From: Iodobacter arcticus
GTDB lineage: Bacteria > Pseudomonadota > Gammaproteobacteria > Burkholderiales > Chitinibacteraceae
Assembly (NCBI RefSeq): GCF_042664895.1
Contig: NZ_JBHTBQ010000047.1
Coordinates: 1 to 64,000 of the forward strand
DNA length: 64,000 nucleotides
Direction of reading: 5' to 3'
The stretch's first letter is position 1. Each line of letters begins with the position of its first letter. Both the position numbers and the translations under genes were made by a program. The notes beneath the pieces are model-generated. The model worked only from the letters and a program-made list of their open reading frames with translations, did no database searches and was not told where the DNA came from. Of this stretch, positions 51,856 to 60,753 are shown piece after piece.

Positions 51856-54312
51856 TCAACCACAAGCTCCAACAAAGCCGCAGGACACACAGCGGCTGCA
51901 GCCGTCGATTTTTTGCAAGGCGTAAGCGCCGCATTCTGGGCATTTTTTGCCGGTGGCGATGGGGTTTACTGGGGCCAAAGGGGCTTCATACTGGCTATCG
52001 TCTATCACATAGGCCATATGCTTATTTTTAAAGCGTGTGGCGAGTAGTTTGGTAGGCACTTGATTGCCGGACGCATCTAAGAAGCCACGTTTGGTAAGGA
52101 TTTGCTGCAAGGCATAGCCAATCGCGGCCACTTCAGATTCGTGGAATAAAGGCGCTTGCGAGCCGTCTTCCTTATTAATCATGCCGCAACGAACCGTGCC
52201 CTTGCCCCAGCTTACTTCGCGCATATCGGCCAGCGATTTAGCGATCGAGCCGCCTGAGCGTGCCGCCATGGATAAAAGGCGCATGCTGGCGGTGATCCAC
52301 TGCTGATCTTCGCTTTTTTGGCTGGCAGGCATAAAGAATTCAAATGGGCGCTCAATCGTGACCAACTCGCCGCCGACCATGCCGGTGATATGGATAAAGC
52401 TGACGGTCAGGTAAACCACTTTTTTACCTTCGTACGTCATATAAGCCACTTTAGAAGTCACCGACTCCAGATCGCCATTCGGGCGGCGATCAAACTGCTT
52501 GCGCAGCAAATCATCATCTGGGATTAGCTCTTCTTCTACCACAGCAACCGGCGCTTCAGCGACCGACAACACGCTGCCCAAAATGCTATTCGGGCGGTAA
52601 GTCGCTAGGCCTTTTAGCCCTGCACGCCATGCATCCATATAGAGGTTTTGGAAATCTGCGTAAGGATAATCGGCAGGCACATTCACTGTTTTAGAAATCG
52701 CCGAATCCACAAAGGGCTGCACGACTTCCAGCATCTTCATATGATCGCTAGCCGACATATTGAGCGCGGTGACAAAAGGCTCAGGCAATTTGCTGTCGTC
52801 TGATACATCGTGGCCCATATGGCGATACAAACGCCAAGCGTGATCGGCCACTTCATAAGTTTGCGTTGAGCCGTCCTGCATGCGTTTTTTGCGGTTATAC
52901 ACCCAAGAGAACGCAGGCTCGATACCGTTAGACGCATTGTCCGCAAAGGCCAGTGTAATGGTGCCGGTTGGGGCGATGGACAAGAGGTGAGAGTTACGCA
53001 AGCCATGCTTGGCAATCGCCGCACGAATTGTTTTAGGCAGGCGTTTGGCAAAGTTGCCCGCTAGATATTGAGTGCTATCAAACAGGGTAAACGCGCCTTT
53101 TTCCTTGGCTAAATCTACCGATGCAAGGTAGGCCGTATCGCGCATCACTTCCGAGATTTTTTGTGCTAGCGCACGCCCAGCATCAGAATCGTAACGCAGG
53201 CCCATCATCACCAGCGTGCTACCCAGGCCTAAATAGCCCAGACCAATGCGGCGCTTAGACATGGCTTCGGCTTTTTGCTGAGGCAGCGGCCAAGCGGTGG
53301 CTTCCAATACATTGTCCAACATGCGAATGGCGATGCTGACCACGGCTTGGAAGCCTTCAAAATCAAAACTCACCTCTTTGCTAAACGGCGACGTCACAAA
53401 GCGGGTGAGGTTGATCGAGCCTAGGCAGCAGCAGCCGTAATCGGGCAAAGGCTGCTCGGCGCAGGGGTTGGTGGCTTCGATGGTTTCGCAGTAATACAGA
53501 TTGTTATCTGCATTCATACGCGACAAAAATAAGATGCCCGGCTCGGCGTGATCGTAAGTGGATTTCATCACCTCTTCCCACAACGCGCGCGCGCGGATGG
53601 TTTGGTGCACCCACAGGCCGTCTTCACGCTGATAAGCGCCCGCTGTGATCTTCTCTTCGCAAGGCTCGGCCTTGTGCACGAGGCAGAAGTCTTTGTCTTG
53701 GTTGACGGCTTCCATAAACTCGTCGGTCACGCCGATCGAGATATTAAAATTAGTCAGCCCGCCCTGATCTTTTGAGCGGATAAATTCCAGAATATCCGGA
53801 TGATCGCCACGCAACACGCCCATTTGCGCGCCGCGCCGTGCACCGGCCGATTCAACAGTCGAGCATGATGCATTAAACACCTGCATAAATGAAACCGGGC
53901 CAGAAGCGCGCGAGCGTGTGCCGCGCACCAAGGAGTCTTTAGGGCGAATGGTCGAGAAATCGTAGCCCACACCGCCACCACGGCGCATGGTTTCTGCTGC
54001 ATCAGAAAGCGCGGTATAAATACTTGGCTTGCCATCGGTGCTGCCCGAAACCGAATCGCCCACTGGCTGCACAAAGCAGTTGATCAGCGTAGCGCGTAAA
54101 TCCATACCGGCGGCAGAGTTAATCCGGCCTGCCGGTACAAAACCATTTTGCTGCGCCCACAAAAACTTCTCTTCGAAGTACGCTTTAAAATCTGGCTGCT
54201 CTACGCTGGCCAAAGCGCTGGCGACCCGCGCCTGTACGTCGCTAATCGAGGCTTCTTCGCCCTTGGCGTACTTTTCTAGTAATACATCCAGAGAAATTTC
54301 TTGCGGAGCCAT
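51856..54312 (-). CDS. nrdJ: Adenosylcobalamin-dependent ribonucleotide reductase (class II)
   Basis: Reduces ribonucleotides to deoxyribonucleotides with a B12-derived thiyl radical, with or without oxygen. 818 residues. The catalytic core has RATLINCFVQPVGDS (first Cys), NPCAEQPLPDYGCCCLGSIN (radical Cys and active Glu) and LLSIAPTGTITLAFADNASN. The C-terminus has CPECGA and CSRCVSCG, the redox or zinc-type Cys cluster of this subtype. The ATG at 54312 (MAPQEISLDVLLEKY) has AGGA upstream; 13 codons earlier an ATG is less likely. No B12 riboswitch was found in the upstream DNA. Confidence 0.93.
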   Translation of the reverse strand: MAPQEISLDVLLEKYAKGEEASISDVQARVASALASVEQPDFKAYFEEKFLWAQQNGFVPAGRINSAAGMDLRATLINCFVQPVGDSVSGSTDGKPSIYTALSDAAETMRRGGGVGYDFSTIRPKDSLVRGTRSRASGPVSFMQVFNASCSTVESAGARRGAQMGVLRGDHPDILEFIRSKDQGGLTNFNISIGVTDEFMEAVNQDKDFCLVHKAEPCEEKITAGAYQREDGLWVHQTIRARALWEEVMKSTYDHAEPGILFLSRMNADNNLYYCETIEATNPCAEQPLPDYGCCCLGSINLTRFVTSPFSKEVSFDFEGFQAVVSIAIRMLDNVLEATAWPLPQQKAEAMSKRRIGLGYLGLGSTLVMMGLRYDSDAGRALAQKISEVMRDTAYLASVDLAKEKGAFTLFDSTQYLAGNFAKRLPKTIRAAIAKHGLRNSHLLSIAPTGTITLAFADNASNGIEPAFSWVYNRKKRMQDGSTQTYEVADHAWRLYRHMGHDVSDDSKLPEPFVTALNMSASDHMKMLEVVQPFVDSAISKTVNVPADYPYADFQNLYMDAWRAGLKGLATYRPNSILGSVLSVAEAPVAVVEEELIPDDDLLRKQFDRRPNGDLESVTSKVAYMTYEGKKVVYLTVSFIHITGMVGGELVTIERPFEFFMPASQKSEDQQWITASMRLLSMAARSGGSIAKSLADMREVSWGKGTVRCGMINKEDGSQAPLFHESEVAAIGYALQQILTKRGFLDASGNQVPTKLLATRFKNKHMAYVIDDSQYEAPLAPVNPIATGKKCPECGAYALQKIDGCSRCVSCGFVGACG

Positions 54313-55383
54313 GTCGGTATTTCCTAAATAATTGATCGTATTCGGTGTCATGCGTACTGCATCATGGTTCTTGGGGGCGGGGCAATATAGCAGATTTTTT
54401 TGTATTTTATGTTGCTCAAAAACAATATCCGATCAGTGTAACAAGATAGAGATCTTTTCAATTGTGCTCTTGCCAGATGGCATGATGGCGGTGTGATTTG
54501 TACCAATATCGTTTATTTGTTGCTTGTTCTGCATATATTACGACTTTTAGCTGAGCTTGATTAGTGCTTGTGCTTTTTTTTGGTATTGCTGACATTATGC
54601 TTATTCTACTCTATTGGTTAAATAGTAATTAATTTTTCTGGTTTTTATAAATACATTGGTCATTGAATTAATTAGGTGTTTTTTGCATATTTAATTTATT
54701 AAAAAAACTAATTTTTTAAGTTTAAATTTACTGATTATGGCTCTTGCTCAATGGACTCTACGTAGATGAATTTATTGAGTGCGGGATTTAGTTTTTGAAT
54801 TTGTAGGGCGGGTGAAACCCGCGAGCGATGCCGAATAAATACGCGGGTTTCACCCGCCCTACGATATTTATAATGTTGTTGAGCAAGCGGCATAATCAGG
54901 TTAAATTTACTGATTTAAAGCCCTGCGATATGCGGCTGCTCACGCTAAAAACACAATATAAATTTCGATAACCTGCTTGTTTTTTTAACGATTAATAATT
55001 AAAAATATATAATAAATGATGTGTTTTTATATGGTGTATTTTAATGATGCTGGTTTGTTTATTTTACTAAAAATATCAGGTGAGTGGTTTTATATCGAAG
55101 GATAAAGGCCTTGACGTTGAGGCGGTAGTATTACACTACTGCTTGGTAAGATATTTTGCGTATGTCGTTCTTTTGTTGTTTTTTGCGGCATTTAAATAGA
55201 GGGCGTGACCTTGGGTATGTTCTAAATTATTTTTTATAAAGGTAATTAGGCTCTTCTCGTATTGCGTAAAAAAGATAAGCACGCTGCCTTATTTTGGCTA
55301 TTGTTATATTGATTGTCTTTTTGTGTTTGATCTTAAGCTGTTTTTTTTAGCATGTATGATTTTCACCGATGGATGCGCGAAAA
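54313..55383. other. Long AT-rich intergenic region with one REP and a family D motif
   Basis: About 1.07 kb without a convincing gene between divergent nrdJ and a chemoreceptor gene. A full family A palindrome (54803-54862) is followed by a family D motif (54879-54900), the same pair order as at 1722-1815. The remaining sequence is very AT-rich with many T-runs. It must hold both promoters. No riboswitch or small RNA could be recognised. Confidence 0.65.
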
Positions 55384-57009
55384 ATGAAACTTAGAACACG
55401 GATTTGGATCATTGTGATTGCCGCATTTTTGGGCATTATCATTGTGAGCGTTGGCAGTTTATTCCAGCTGCGTCAAAGCATGATGCAGGAACGCCGGGCG
55501 CAAATTATTCAGCTGCTGGATTTGGCGAAAGCGCAATTAACGCACTTTCAGGAGTTAGAGGTCACTGGAAAGCTGAGCCGTGAAGAGGCGCAAAGCCGCG
55601 CTAAAGAGGCATTGGCTGCGCAAAGAGCGGGCAGTACTTATTTCTTTATTCGTAGCATGACAGATGATACTTTTGTATTTCATATTAATCCCAAGCGTAT
55701 GGGCAAGCCTGATCCGGGGGCAAAATCACCGGATGGCAGAACTGCAGTGCAGGTGATTCGTGATGGCCTAGCTGAAAGTAAAGACGGAAAAGCGTTTGCT
55801 TTAACTTATGTTGCACGGCCAGGAAGCGAGGATAAAACGGTATATCCAAAACTAAACGGCGTGATTCAATTTGAGCCTTGGGGCTGGATTCCTGGTACTG
55901 GGTTTTATCTAGATGATATTGACCGTTTGTTTTGGAATAGTGCAATAAAAATGCTGGTGGCAGGCTTGGTGATTCTTGCTGTGATGGGGATGCTGGCATT
56001 GGGTACGATGCGCAGTATTTTAGGGCAACTGGGTGGGGAGCCTCAAGATGCAGCGGATATTGCGCAGGGCATTGCAAATGGTGATTTATCCCGGCAGATT
56101 GAAACACAGGCAGGTAGCGATAGCTTAATGGGCTCTATGCGCTCTATGCAGCAGGGTTTACATGATATGGTGCAGCGTTTTAATCAGGCGTCGTCCACTT
56201 TGTCTAATGCATCCCAGCAGTTGAATAAAGAAACGGAGCAAATCAGCCGAGGCAGTCAGATGACTTCGGAGGCTACGTCTTCCACTGCTGCGGCAATTGA
56301 AGAAATGACGGTGAGTATTAGCCATATTTCATCTAGTGCCAGAGAAACAGAAGTTAATTCGCAGCAGGCTGCGGAGCTGGCTACTGAGGGGGAAAAAATG
56401 GCGCAGCATGCCGCGGATGAGATCCGCCGTATTTCAGGTGACATTAGCTCTGCAGCGGGTTTGATTCGTGGTTTGGTTGAGCGCTCTCGCGAAATTGATA
56501 GTATGAGTGCGGTGATTAAAGAAATTGCCGATCAAACCAACTTACTTGCTTTGAATGCCGCTATTGAGGCTGCACGGGCTGGCGAGCAGGGCCGGGGGTT
56601 TGCTGTGGTGGCCGATGAAGTGCGTAAATTAGCAGAGCGTACAAGCGGTGCAACACAAGATATTACCCGTACGATTCGTGCTGTGCAGGAGGATACAGAT
56701 ATTGCTGCAGGCTCAATGGATGGCGTGCAAACTCAGGTCGCACTGGGTGTTGATCTGGTAGAAAAAGCGGCTTTAGCCTTACGTGAGATCAATACAGTGA
56801 CACGTGCCACTTTAGAGAAAACCCGTGATGTGGCAAATGCAACTCAGGAGCAAAGCCAGGTGAGTAATAGTATTGCAGGCAATGTGGAGCGGATCGCGCA
56901 GATGGTGGAAGAATCCGATGCTTCTGTGCAAGCTGCCCATGAACAGGTACGCAGCCTTGACGAGCTTGCGCGTGAGCTTACCCTCGCGGCTGCAAAATTT
57001 AAGCTTTAG
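55384..57009 (+). CDS. Methyl-accepting chemotaxis protein with Cache sensor domain
   Basis: A 541-residue chemoreceptor. TM1 at about 4-26 (TRIWIIVIAAFLGIIIVSVG), a periplasmic single-Cache domain (about 35-180: AQRAGSTYFFIRSMTDDTFV, HINPKRMGKPDPG, KLNGVIQFEPWGWIPGTGFY, DDID), TM2 at about 184-206, HAMP, and the signalling coiled coil with IADQTNLLALNAAIEAARAG and FAVVADEVRKLAERTSGATQ. This Cache form (PF17200-like) often senses small organic acids or similar. The ATG at 55384 is chosen over one five codons upstream; both are possible. No docking pentapeptide. Confidence 0.9.
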   Translation: MKLRTRIWIIVIAAFLGIIIVSVGSLFQLRQSMMQERRAQIIQLLDLAKAQLTHFQELEVTGKLSREEAQSRAKEALAAQRAGSTYFFIRSMTDDTFVFHINPKRMGKPDPGAKSPDGRTAVQVIRDGLAESKDGKAFALTYVARPGSEDKTVYPKLNGVIQFEPWGWIPGTGFYLDDIDRLFWNSAIKMLVAGLVILAVMGMLALGTMRSILGQLGGEPQDAADIAQGIANGDLSRQIETQAGSDSLMGSMRSMQQGLHDMVQRFNQASSTLSNASQQLNKETEQISRGSQMTSEATSSTAAAIEEMTVSISHISSSARETEVNSQQAAELATEGEKMAQHAADEIRRISGDISSAAGLIRGLVERSREIDSMSAVIKEIADQTNLLALNAAIEAARAGEQGRGFAVVADEVRKLAERTSGATQDITRTIRAVQEDTDIAAGSMDGVQTQVALGVDLVEKAALALREINTVTRATLEKTRDVANATQEQSQVSNSIAGNVERIAQMVEESDASVQAAHEQVRSLDELARELTLAAAKFKL

Positions 57010-57070
57010 GCTTGCTGATTGTTGCTTGATCAAGCTCTGTCCGTTAAGCCTGATCCTTAATGAGCCTCAC

Positions 57071-57109
57071 AAAAAAAGCCCCTGCTGATAAGACGCAGGG
57101 GCTTTAAAA
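57071..57109. terminator. Bidirectional terminator between chemoreceptor and chitinase genes
   Basis: AAAAAAAGCCCCTGC and GCAGGGGCTTTAAAA around a short loop; on the minus strand a run of seven T follows, so it chiefly serves the chitinase gene. Confidence 0.85.
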
Positions 57110-57148
57110 TTTAAGCTTGAATGAATGTATGGAGTAAAACGGTGGTGT

Positions 57149-58864
57149 TTATTTCAGCTTTACATTCCAGTTTTTTTCTACGCACTTCACGTAATTGCCT
57201 TCGATCAGCGCGTTGTATGGGGTTTGATAATCGACCAACTGGCACTGATTATCCTGCCCTGCATTCCAGGTTTTTTCCCAGAAAATAGGGTAGGCGGCGG
57301 AGCTGCCTTTTTCGAAGCGCTGCATGCCGGTGCACTTCATCGATTCTTGCTTGATATCCCAGCCTAAATCACGCGCAAACTCGGTGTAGTAGTCGATGCG
57401 ATTTTTAGCTGCTGGTTTAAGAGTTGCGTCCTGGCACTCGGCATTGATAATTTGAATCGTAGTTGGGAAGTCATTACCCAAGCCACGCGCCTTATCTTGT
57501 GCATTAGGCACCCATGTTCCGTCGATCACATGCAGCATCGATGGCTTTGGTGGTTGCGGATACACAAAGAAGAAGGTGGCAGAAGCCATATTCAACCAGC
57601 TTTCAGCAATCAGATCAGGCTCGTTAAGTAGCTTGGTTTGGTCGCCACTAAACATCACTTGCGAGAACGGGCCATAGTTGTAGTTGTATGAAAGCTGCTT
57701 AGCGCCACGGCCAAAGTACTTTTTAAAGCTGCCATCCGCGTTCTTACCGCAGGTCCATACGCCGTTAAACACCGGGTCGGTACATTCGGTGTTGTAGCCG
57801 CAGCCTGTACCGGTTTCGTTGCAACCCATTTCACGCACATGCACCAGCGCCTGACGCCATTCATCTATGCCGTACTGTGTGACGCTGTGGCCACCGGTTT
57901 CTTGGGCAAAGTGAGCAAACATGGTAGCGAGTGAGCGGCGGCAGATCTGGTCTGCGTTGCGGCCATCGCTGTAGTCATCACAAATGCCGGGGAATTTGGC
58001 GATGGCTTGCAAGAAGCGCTGATAGGTGTAGCTAGGATGACGTGCCGAGAAATAGTACTGAAACTTTTGCTCGGAAACGAGTGCTTCAACCCGTTTTACG
58101 TTCAGCGGGTTATCGCTTTTTCCGGGAGCAACCGCATCCACAATGGTGTTGCTGGCGGTGCGCACCGATGCTTTTACCTTGCGGAAAAAGTCGTTATTAG
58201 TGAGGTCGGCTTCACGGGTTAAGGCTTGGCTAAGGGTAGGCACACCATCGCTAGGCGTAGGGGGTGGTGTTGCGCCACTGCCTGTGCTGCCACCGCTACA
58301 TACGCCGCTATCGGCCCATGTAGCGCTCTTGCTAGGTTCTTCAGCTGCGTTGACCCACCATTTTGCGGTGTAGTTGTGGTTGGCATAGCTTACAACGCTG
58401 CCCCCTGTGTAGCTGCTGCTGGATACCCATGCTGCTTTGCAGGTGTTTGTGCCCGGAGCCGGAGTTGGAACGGCAGTAGGCACTGGCGTTGGCGCGGGTG
58501 TAGGCAGAGGGGTAGGAGCCGGTGTTGGAACGGCTGTTGGCACAGGCGCTGGTACTTTTGTTGGAACGGGAGTAGGGGCCGGTGTGGGTACTTTTGTTGG
58601 GGCGGGAGTAGGAGCGGGTGTCGGAACAGGGCTTGGCACGGCGGTAGGTACAGGTGCCGTGCCATTGACTAATTGCCAAGGCCCCCATTGTTCTGCGCCG
58701 GGCACATTACCTTGTGTCCACCACTTGGCTTTCCAAGTCTGGCCTTTATAGCTTGCGGTGACGCCAGCTGTGTAAGTGCTGCTGGCGCTCCAGTCGGCTG
58801 CCATCAGGGAGGCGCTCATCAGCATCGCGGCCAATAGGGCCGTGATTCGGATCTTTGCTTTCAT
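57149..58864 (-). CDS. Secreted GH19 chitinase with two chitin-binding modules
   Basis: Hydrolyses chitin outside the cell. 571 residues from the ATG at 58864: signal peptide (KIRITALLAAMLMSASLMAA), a CBM5/12 (DWSASSTYTAGVTASYKGQT, AKWWTQGNVPG), a Pro/Thr/Ala/Val linker of about 65 residues, a second CBM5/12 (WVSSSSYTGGSVVSYANHNY, AKWWVNAAEEP), a Ser/Gly linker, and a GH19 catalytic domain with FAHFAQETGGH (catalytic Glu), YFGRGAKQLSYNYNYGPFS (the second conserved GH19 block) and TIQIINAECQ. GH19 usually uses an inverting mechanism. A type II secretion route is the normal exporter. Confidence 0.93.
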   Translation of the reverse strand: MKAKIRITALLAAMLMSASLMAADWSASSTYTAGVTASYKGQTWKAKWWTQGNVPGAEQWGPWQLVNGTAPVPTAVPSPVPTPAPTPAPTKVPTPAPTPVPTKVPAPVPTAVPTPAPTPLPTPAPTPVPTAVPTPAPGTNTCKAAWVSSSSYTGGSVVSYANHNYTAKWWVNAAEEPSKSATWADSGVCSGGSTGSGATPPPTPSDGVPTLSQALTREADLTNNDFFRKVKASVRTASNTIVDAVAPGKSDNPLNVKRVEALVSEQKFQYYFSARHPSYTYQRFLQAIAKFPGICDDYSDGRNADQICRRSLATMFAHFAQETGGHSVTQYGIDEWRQALVHVREMGCNETGTGCGYNTECTDPVFNGVWTCGKNADGSFKKYFGRGAKQLSYNYNYGPFSQVMFSGDQTKLLNEPDLIAESWLNMASATFFFVYPQPPKPSMLHVIDGTWVPNAQDKARGLGNDFPTTIQIINAECQDATLKPAAKNRIDYYTEFARDLGWDIKQESMKCTGMQRFEKGSSAAYPIFWEKTWNAGQDNQCQLVDYQTPYNALIEGNYVKCVEKNWNVKLK

Positions 58865-59364
58865 TGTCTCTTGCTCCATCCAAAATAAAGTCTGTGGCCT
58901 GATGCTTGGGATAAGCATCAGTACAGATCAGGTTTAGAGAGGTTTGCAGGCTTTTCGCCTATCTGTTTTGCTATGAAGTGGTATCTTCATTTGTAGTTGT
59001 AAGGTTTGCGGATAGTAGCAGCTGTAGTTGTCATGTCAATGACTACGCGCATGTATTTGATGATTAACTTTGCCTTTGTTTTATTTTGATGGCATAGCGA
59101 TTGCGAGCACAATTTTATGCCAATAATCGCTAATATATTGTTTTAAAAGACATAGATAAAAAAGGTTAAGCTTGGATTTGGCTGTGTAAAAAAGTGCGGA
59201 GCAAGCATTTTGTTTTTGCCCTGATAAGGTGAATACCTTCGCCTGCTGCGGGTAAAGTGGTATTGTTTTTAGCGTAATTGTGGTCCTTTTTTACTTCTGA
59301 GCAGCACTAGCTCTTGGTTTGAATCCGGTATACTGGCCGCTGTTGATTCACTTTGGCTGACGAG
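58865..59364. other. Divergent promoter region of chitinase and a basic secreted protein
   Basis: 500 bases without a gene. The sequence is AT-rich near 59040-59170. No repeat family unit or obvious operator was recognised; a chitin-responsive regulator site could be here but cannot be named. Confidence 0.5.
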
Positions 59365-59763
59365 ATGTTCATGCGTGGTTTTTTCCCTTTGCTACTTAGT
59401 GCAGTTTTTTTGTCTTTTAGTGTTCAGGCAGAAGATGATCCTTTGCCCTTTGATGTGCCATCTGCGGCACCTGTTATTCAACGCACTTCAGTCGCGAATA
59501 AACCAGTAGCGACGAGTAATAAGCCCGTGGTTTATCGTGCGCAGCAGGCACGGTCTAAAGCGCGTGTGGCAGGCAAGAAACGATCGGTTCAGAAGTCGGC
59601 AGTGTCTGGGGTGACTAAAAAGCAAGCGGCTAAGCGCACCGGTAAAAATGCAGTGTCAGTAAAAGTAAAGCAGGCCCCGGTTGCCAGCAAGAAAAAAGCG
59701 CCAAATAAAACAGCGCCCTTGGCTAGGTCCAAAGGTACAAAGGCCGTGCAGAAGAAACGCTAA
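59365..59763 (+). CDS. Secreted Lys/Arg-rich low-complexity protein
   Basis: A 132-residue protein with a signal peptide (MRGFFPLLLSAVFLSFSVQA) and an acidic short start (EDDPLPFDVP). The remaining 85 residues are extremely basic, made of Lys, Ala, Val, Thr and Arg (for example KKRSVQKSAVSGVTKKQAAK), like histone-H1-type tails. I see no domain. In the periplasm it might bind nucleic acid, LPS or cell wall; none is shown. The start could also be the Met two codons later. A terminator follows. Confidence 0.7.
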   Translation: MFMRGFFPLLLSAVFLSFSVQAEDDPLPFDVPSAAPVIQRTSVANKPVATSNKPVVYRAQQARSKARVAGKKRSVQKSAVSGVTKKQAAKRTGKNAVSVKVKQAPVASKKKAPNKTAPLARSKGTKAVQKKR

Positions 59764-59783
59764 ACCGGCGGGGGATTTTGATC

Positions 59784-59820
59784 AAAAAATAATGGCAGCT
59801 TCTGGGCTGCCATTATTTTT
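59784..59820 (+). terminator. Terminator of the basic secreted protein gene
   Basis: AATAATGGCAGC and GCTGCCATTATT with a short loop, followed by five T. Confidence 0.9.
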
Positions 59821-59957
59821 GCCTCGGTACGCTTCGCTTGTCAGGCAAGCGCGAGTGGATGCTTTCGATAGTTTTCAGTAATATATAAGTAGAGTGATGT
59901 TATTTAATCTAATTTCCTCTTGTTTTTTTATTGAATACTTACGCCAAGGCTTGGTAG

Positions 59958-60680
59958 ATGCTTGCTATGACCCTCCGCTATTCACTCCTTACTATGTTGT
60001 TCCCAACGTTTGTATCGGCGACTGAATTAAGAGTATTAGTTTTAAATGGCGATAGCATGCCTTGGGCAAAGCTGGAAAATCATCAGTTAACTGCGGGTCT
60101 TTATTTTGATCTGGGCCACGCTTTGGCTGGGCAGATGGGGCTACAAGCCCGTTTTATTCTGCTGCCGCGCAAGCGCCTGGTACACGCTCTGGAAAGGGGC
60201 GATGCGGATATCCTATGTAATTATTTGCCTGTCTGGTTGCCCGGTGCTTTTGACTGGAGCACGTCTTTTATCCCTAATGCGGAATTACTGATCAGTGATA
60301 AGCAGGCGGGCAAGCCAGCCAGTCTGAATGCTTTTGCTAATGTGCGGATTGGTACGGTTTTGGGCTATGTGTATTCGGAGCTGGATCAGGCTTTGGGGGC
60401 AACATTTGTACGCGATGATGCGCCTAGTATGCGTAATAATTTGCTTAAGCTGGCTGCGGGACGGGTGCAGCATCTGGTGATTAATCAGTTTGAGCTTGAA
60501 TACCAGCAGAGGCAGGGGCGGCTTACAACACCTTTGCATCCGTATATGGTGCTTCGAAGCTTTAAGGGGCAGTGTGCGGTGTCCCGCTCAGGGAAAATAA
60601 CAGTGAAAGCGCTTAATCAGGCGATTGCGGCTTTGCAGTCTCACCAAGTGTTGCAGCGGATTATGGGGCAATATCGCTAA
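59958..60680 (+). CDS. Periplasmic solute-binding-like protein (SBP_bac_3 type)
   Basis: A 240-residue protein with a signal peptide (YSLLTMLFPTFVSA). The mature part looks like a type II periplasmic binding domain of the amino-acid family: LRVLVLNGDSMPWAKLENHQ, GLYFDLGHALAGQMGLQARF, LPRKRLVHALERGDADILCN and FANVRIGTVLGYVYSELDQA. It lacks a nearby ABC permease and ATPase, as is common for orphan binding domains that feed a receptor. The ligand is unknown. The stop is 74 bases from the end of aroA, which converges. Confidence 0.78.
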   Translation: MLAMTLRYSLLTMLFPTFVSATELRVLVLNGDSMPWAKLENHQLTAGLYFDLGHALAGQMGLQARFILLPRKRLVHALERGDADILCNYLPVWLPGAFDWSTSFIPNAELLISDKQAGKPASLNAFANVRIGTVLGYVYSELDQALGATFVRDDAPSMRNNLLKLAAGRVQHLVINQFELEYQQRQGRLTTPLHPYMVLRSFKGQCAVSRSGKITVKALNQAIAALQSHQVLQRIMGQYR

Positions 60681-60708
60681 AATCTGATCGGTTATAAGAT
60701 AAGTAGCG

Positions 60709-60742
60709 ATCAATCCGCTTGGCTCTGGCAAAGCGGATTGAT
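60709..60742. terminator. Hairpin between convergent SBP-like gene and aroA
   Basis: ATCAATCCGCTT and AAGCGGATTGAT pair around GGCTCTGGCA. T-tracts are weak, so it may act as a shared but moderate terminator. Confidence 0.7.
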
Positions 60743-60753
60743 GTTTGATTTGC

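Noticed and set aside
54313..54600. Cobalamin riboswitch before nrdJ
   Set aside because: No B12-box-like sequence was found on the nrdJ strand.
58437..58751. Long plus-strand frame of Gly/Val/Thr repeats opposite the chitinase gene
   Set aside because: It is the mirror of the chitinase Pro/Thr linker; the composition is an artefact of the repeat.
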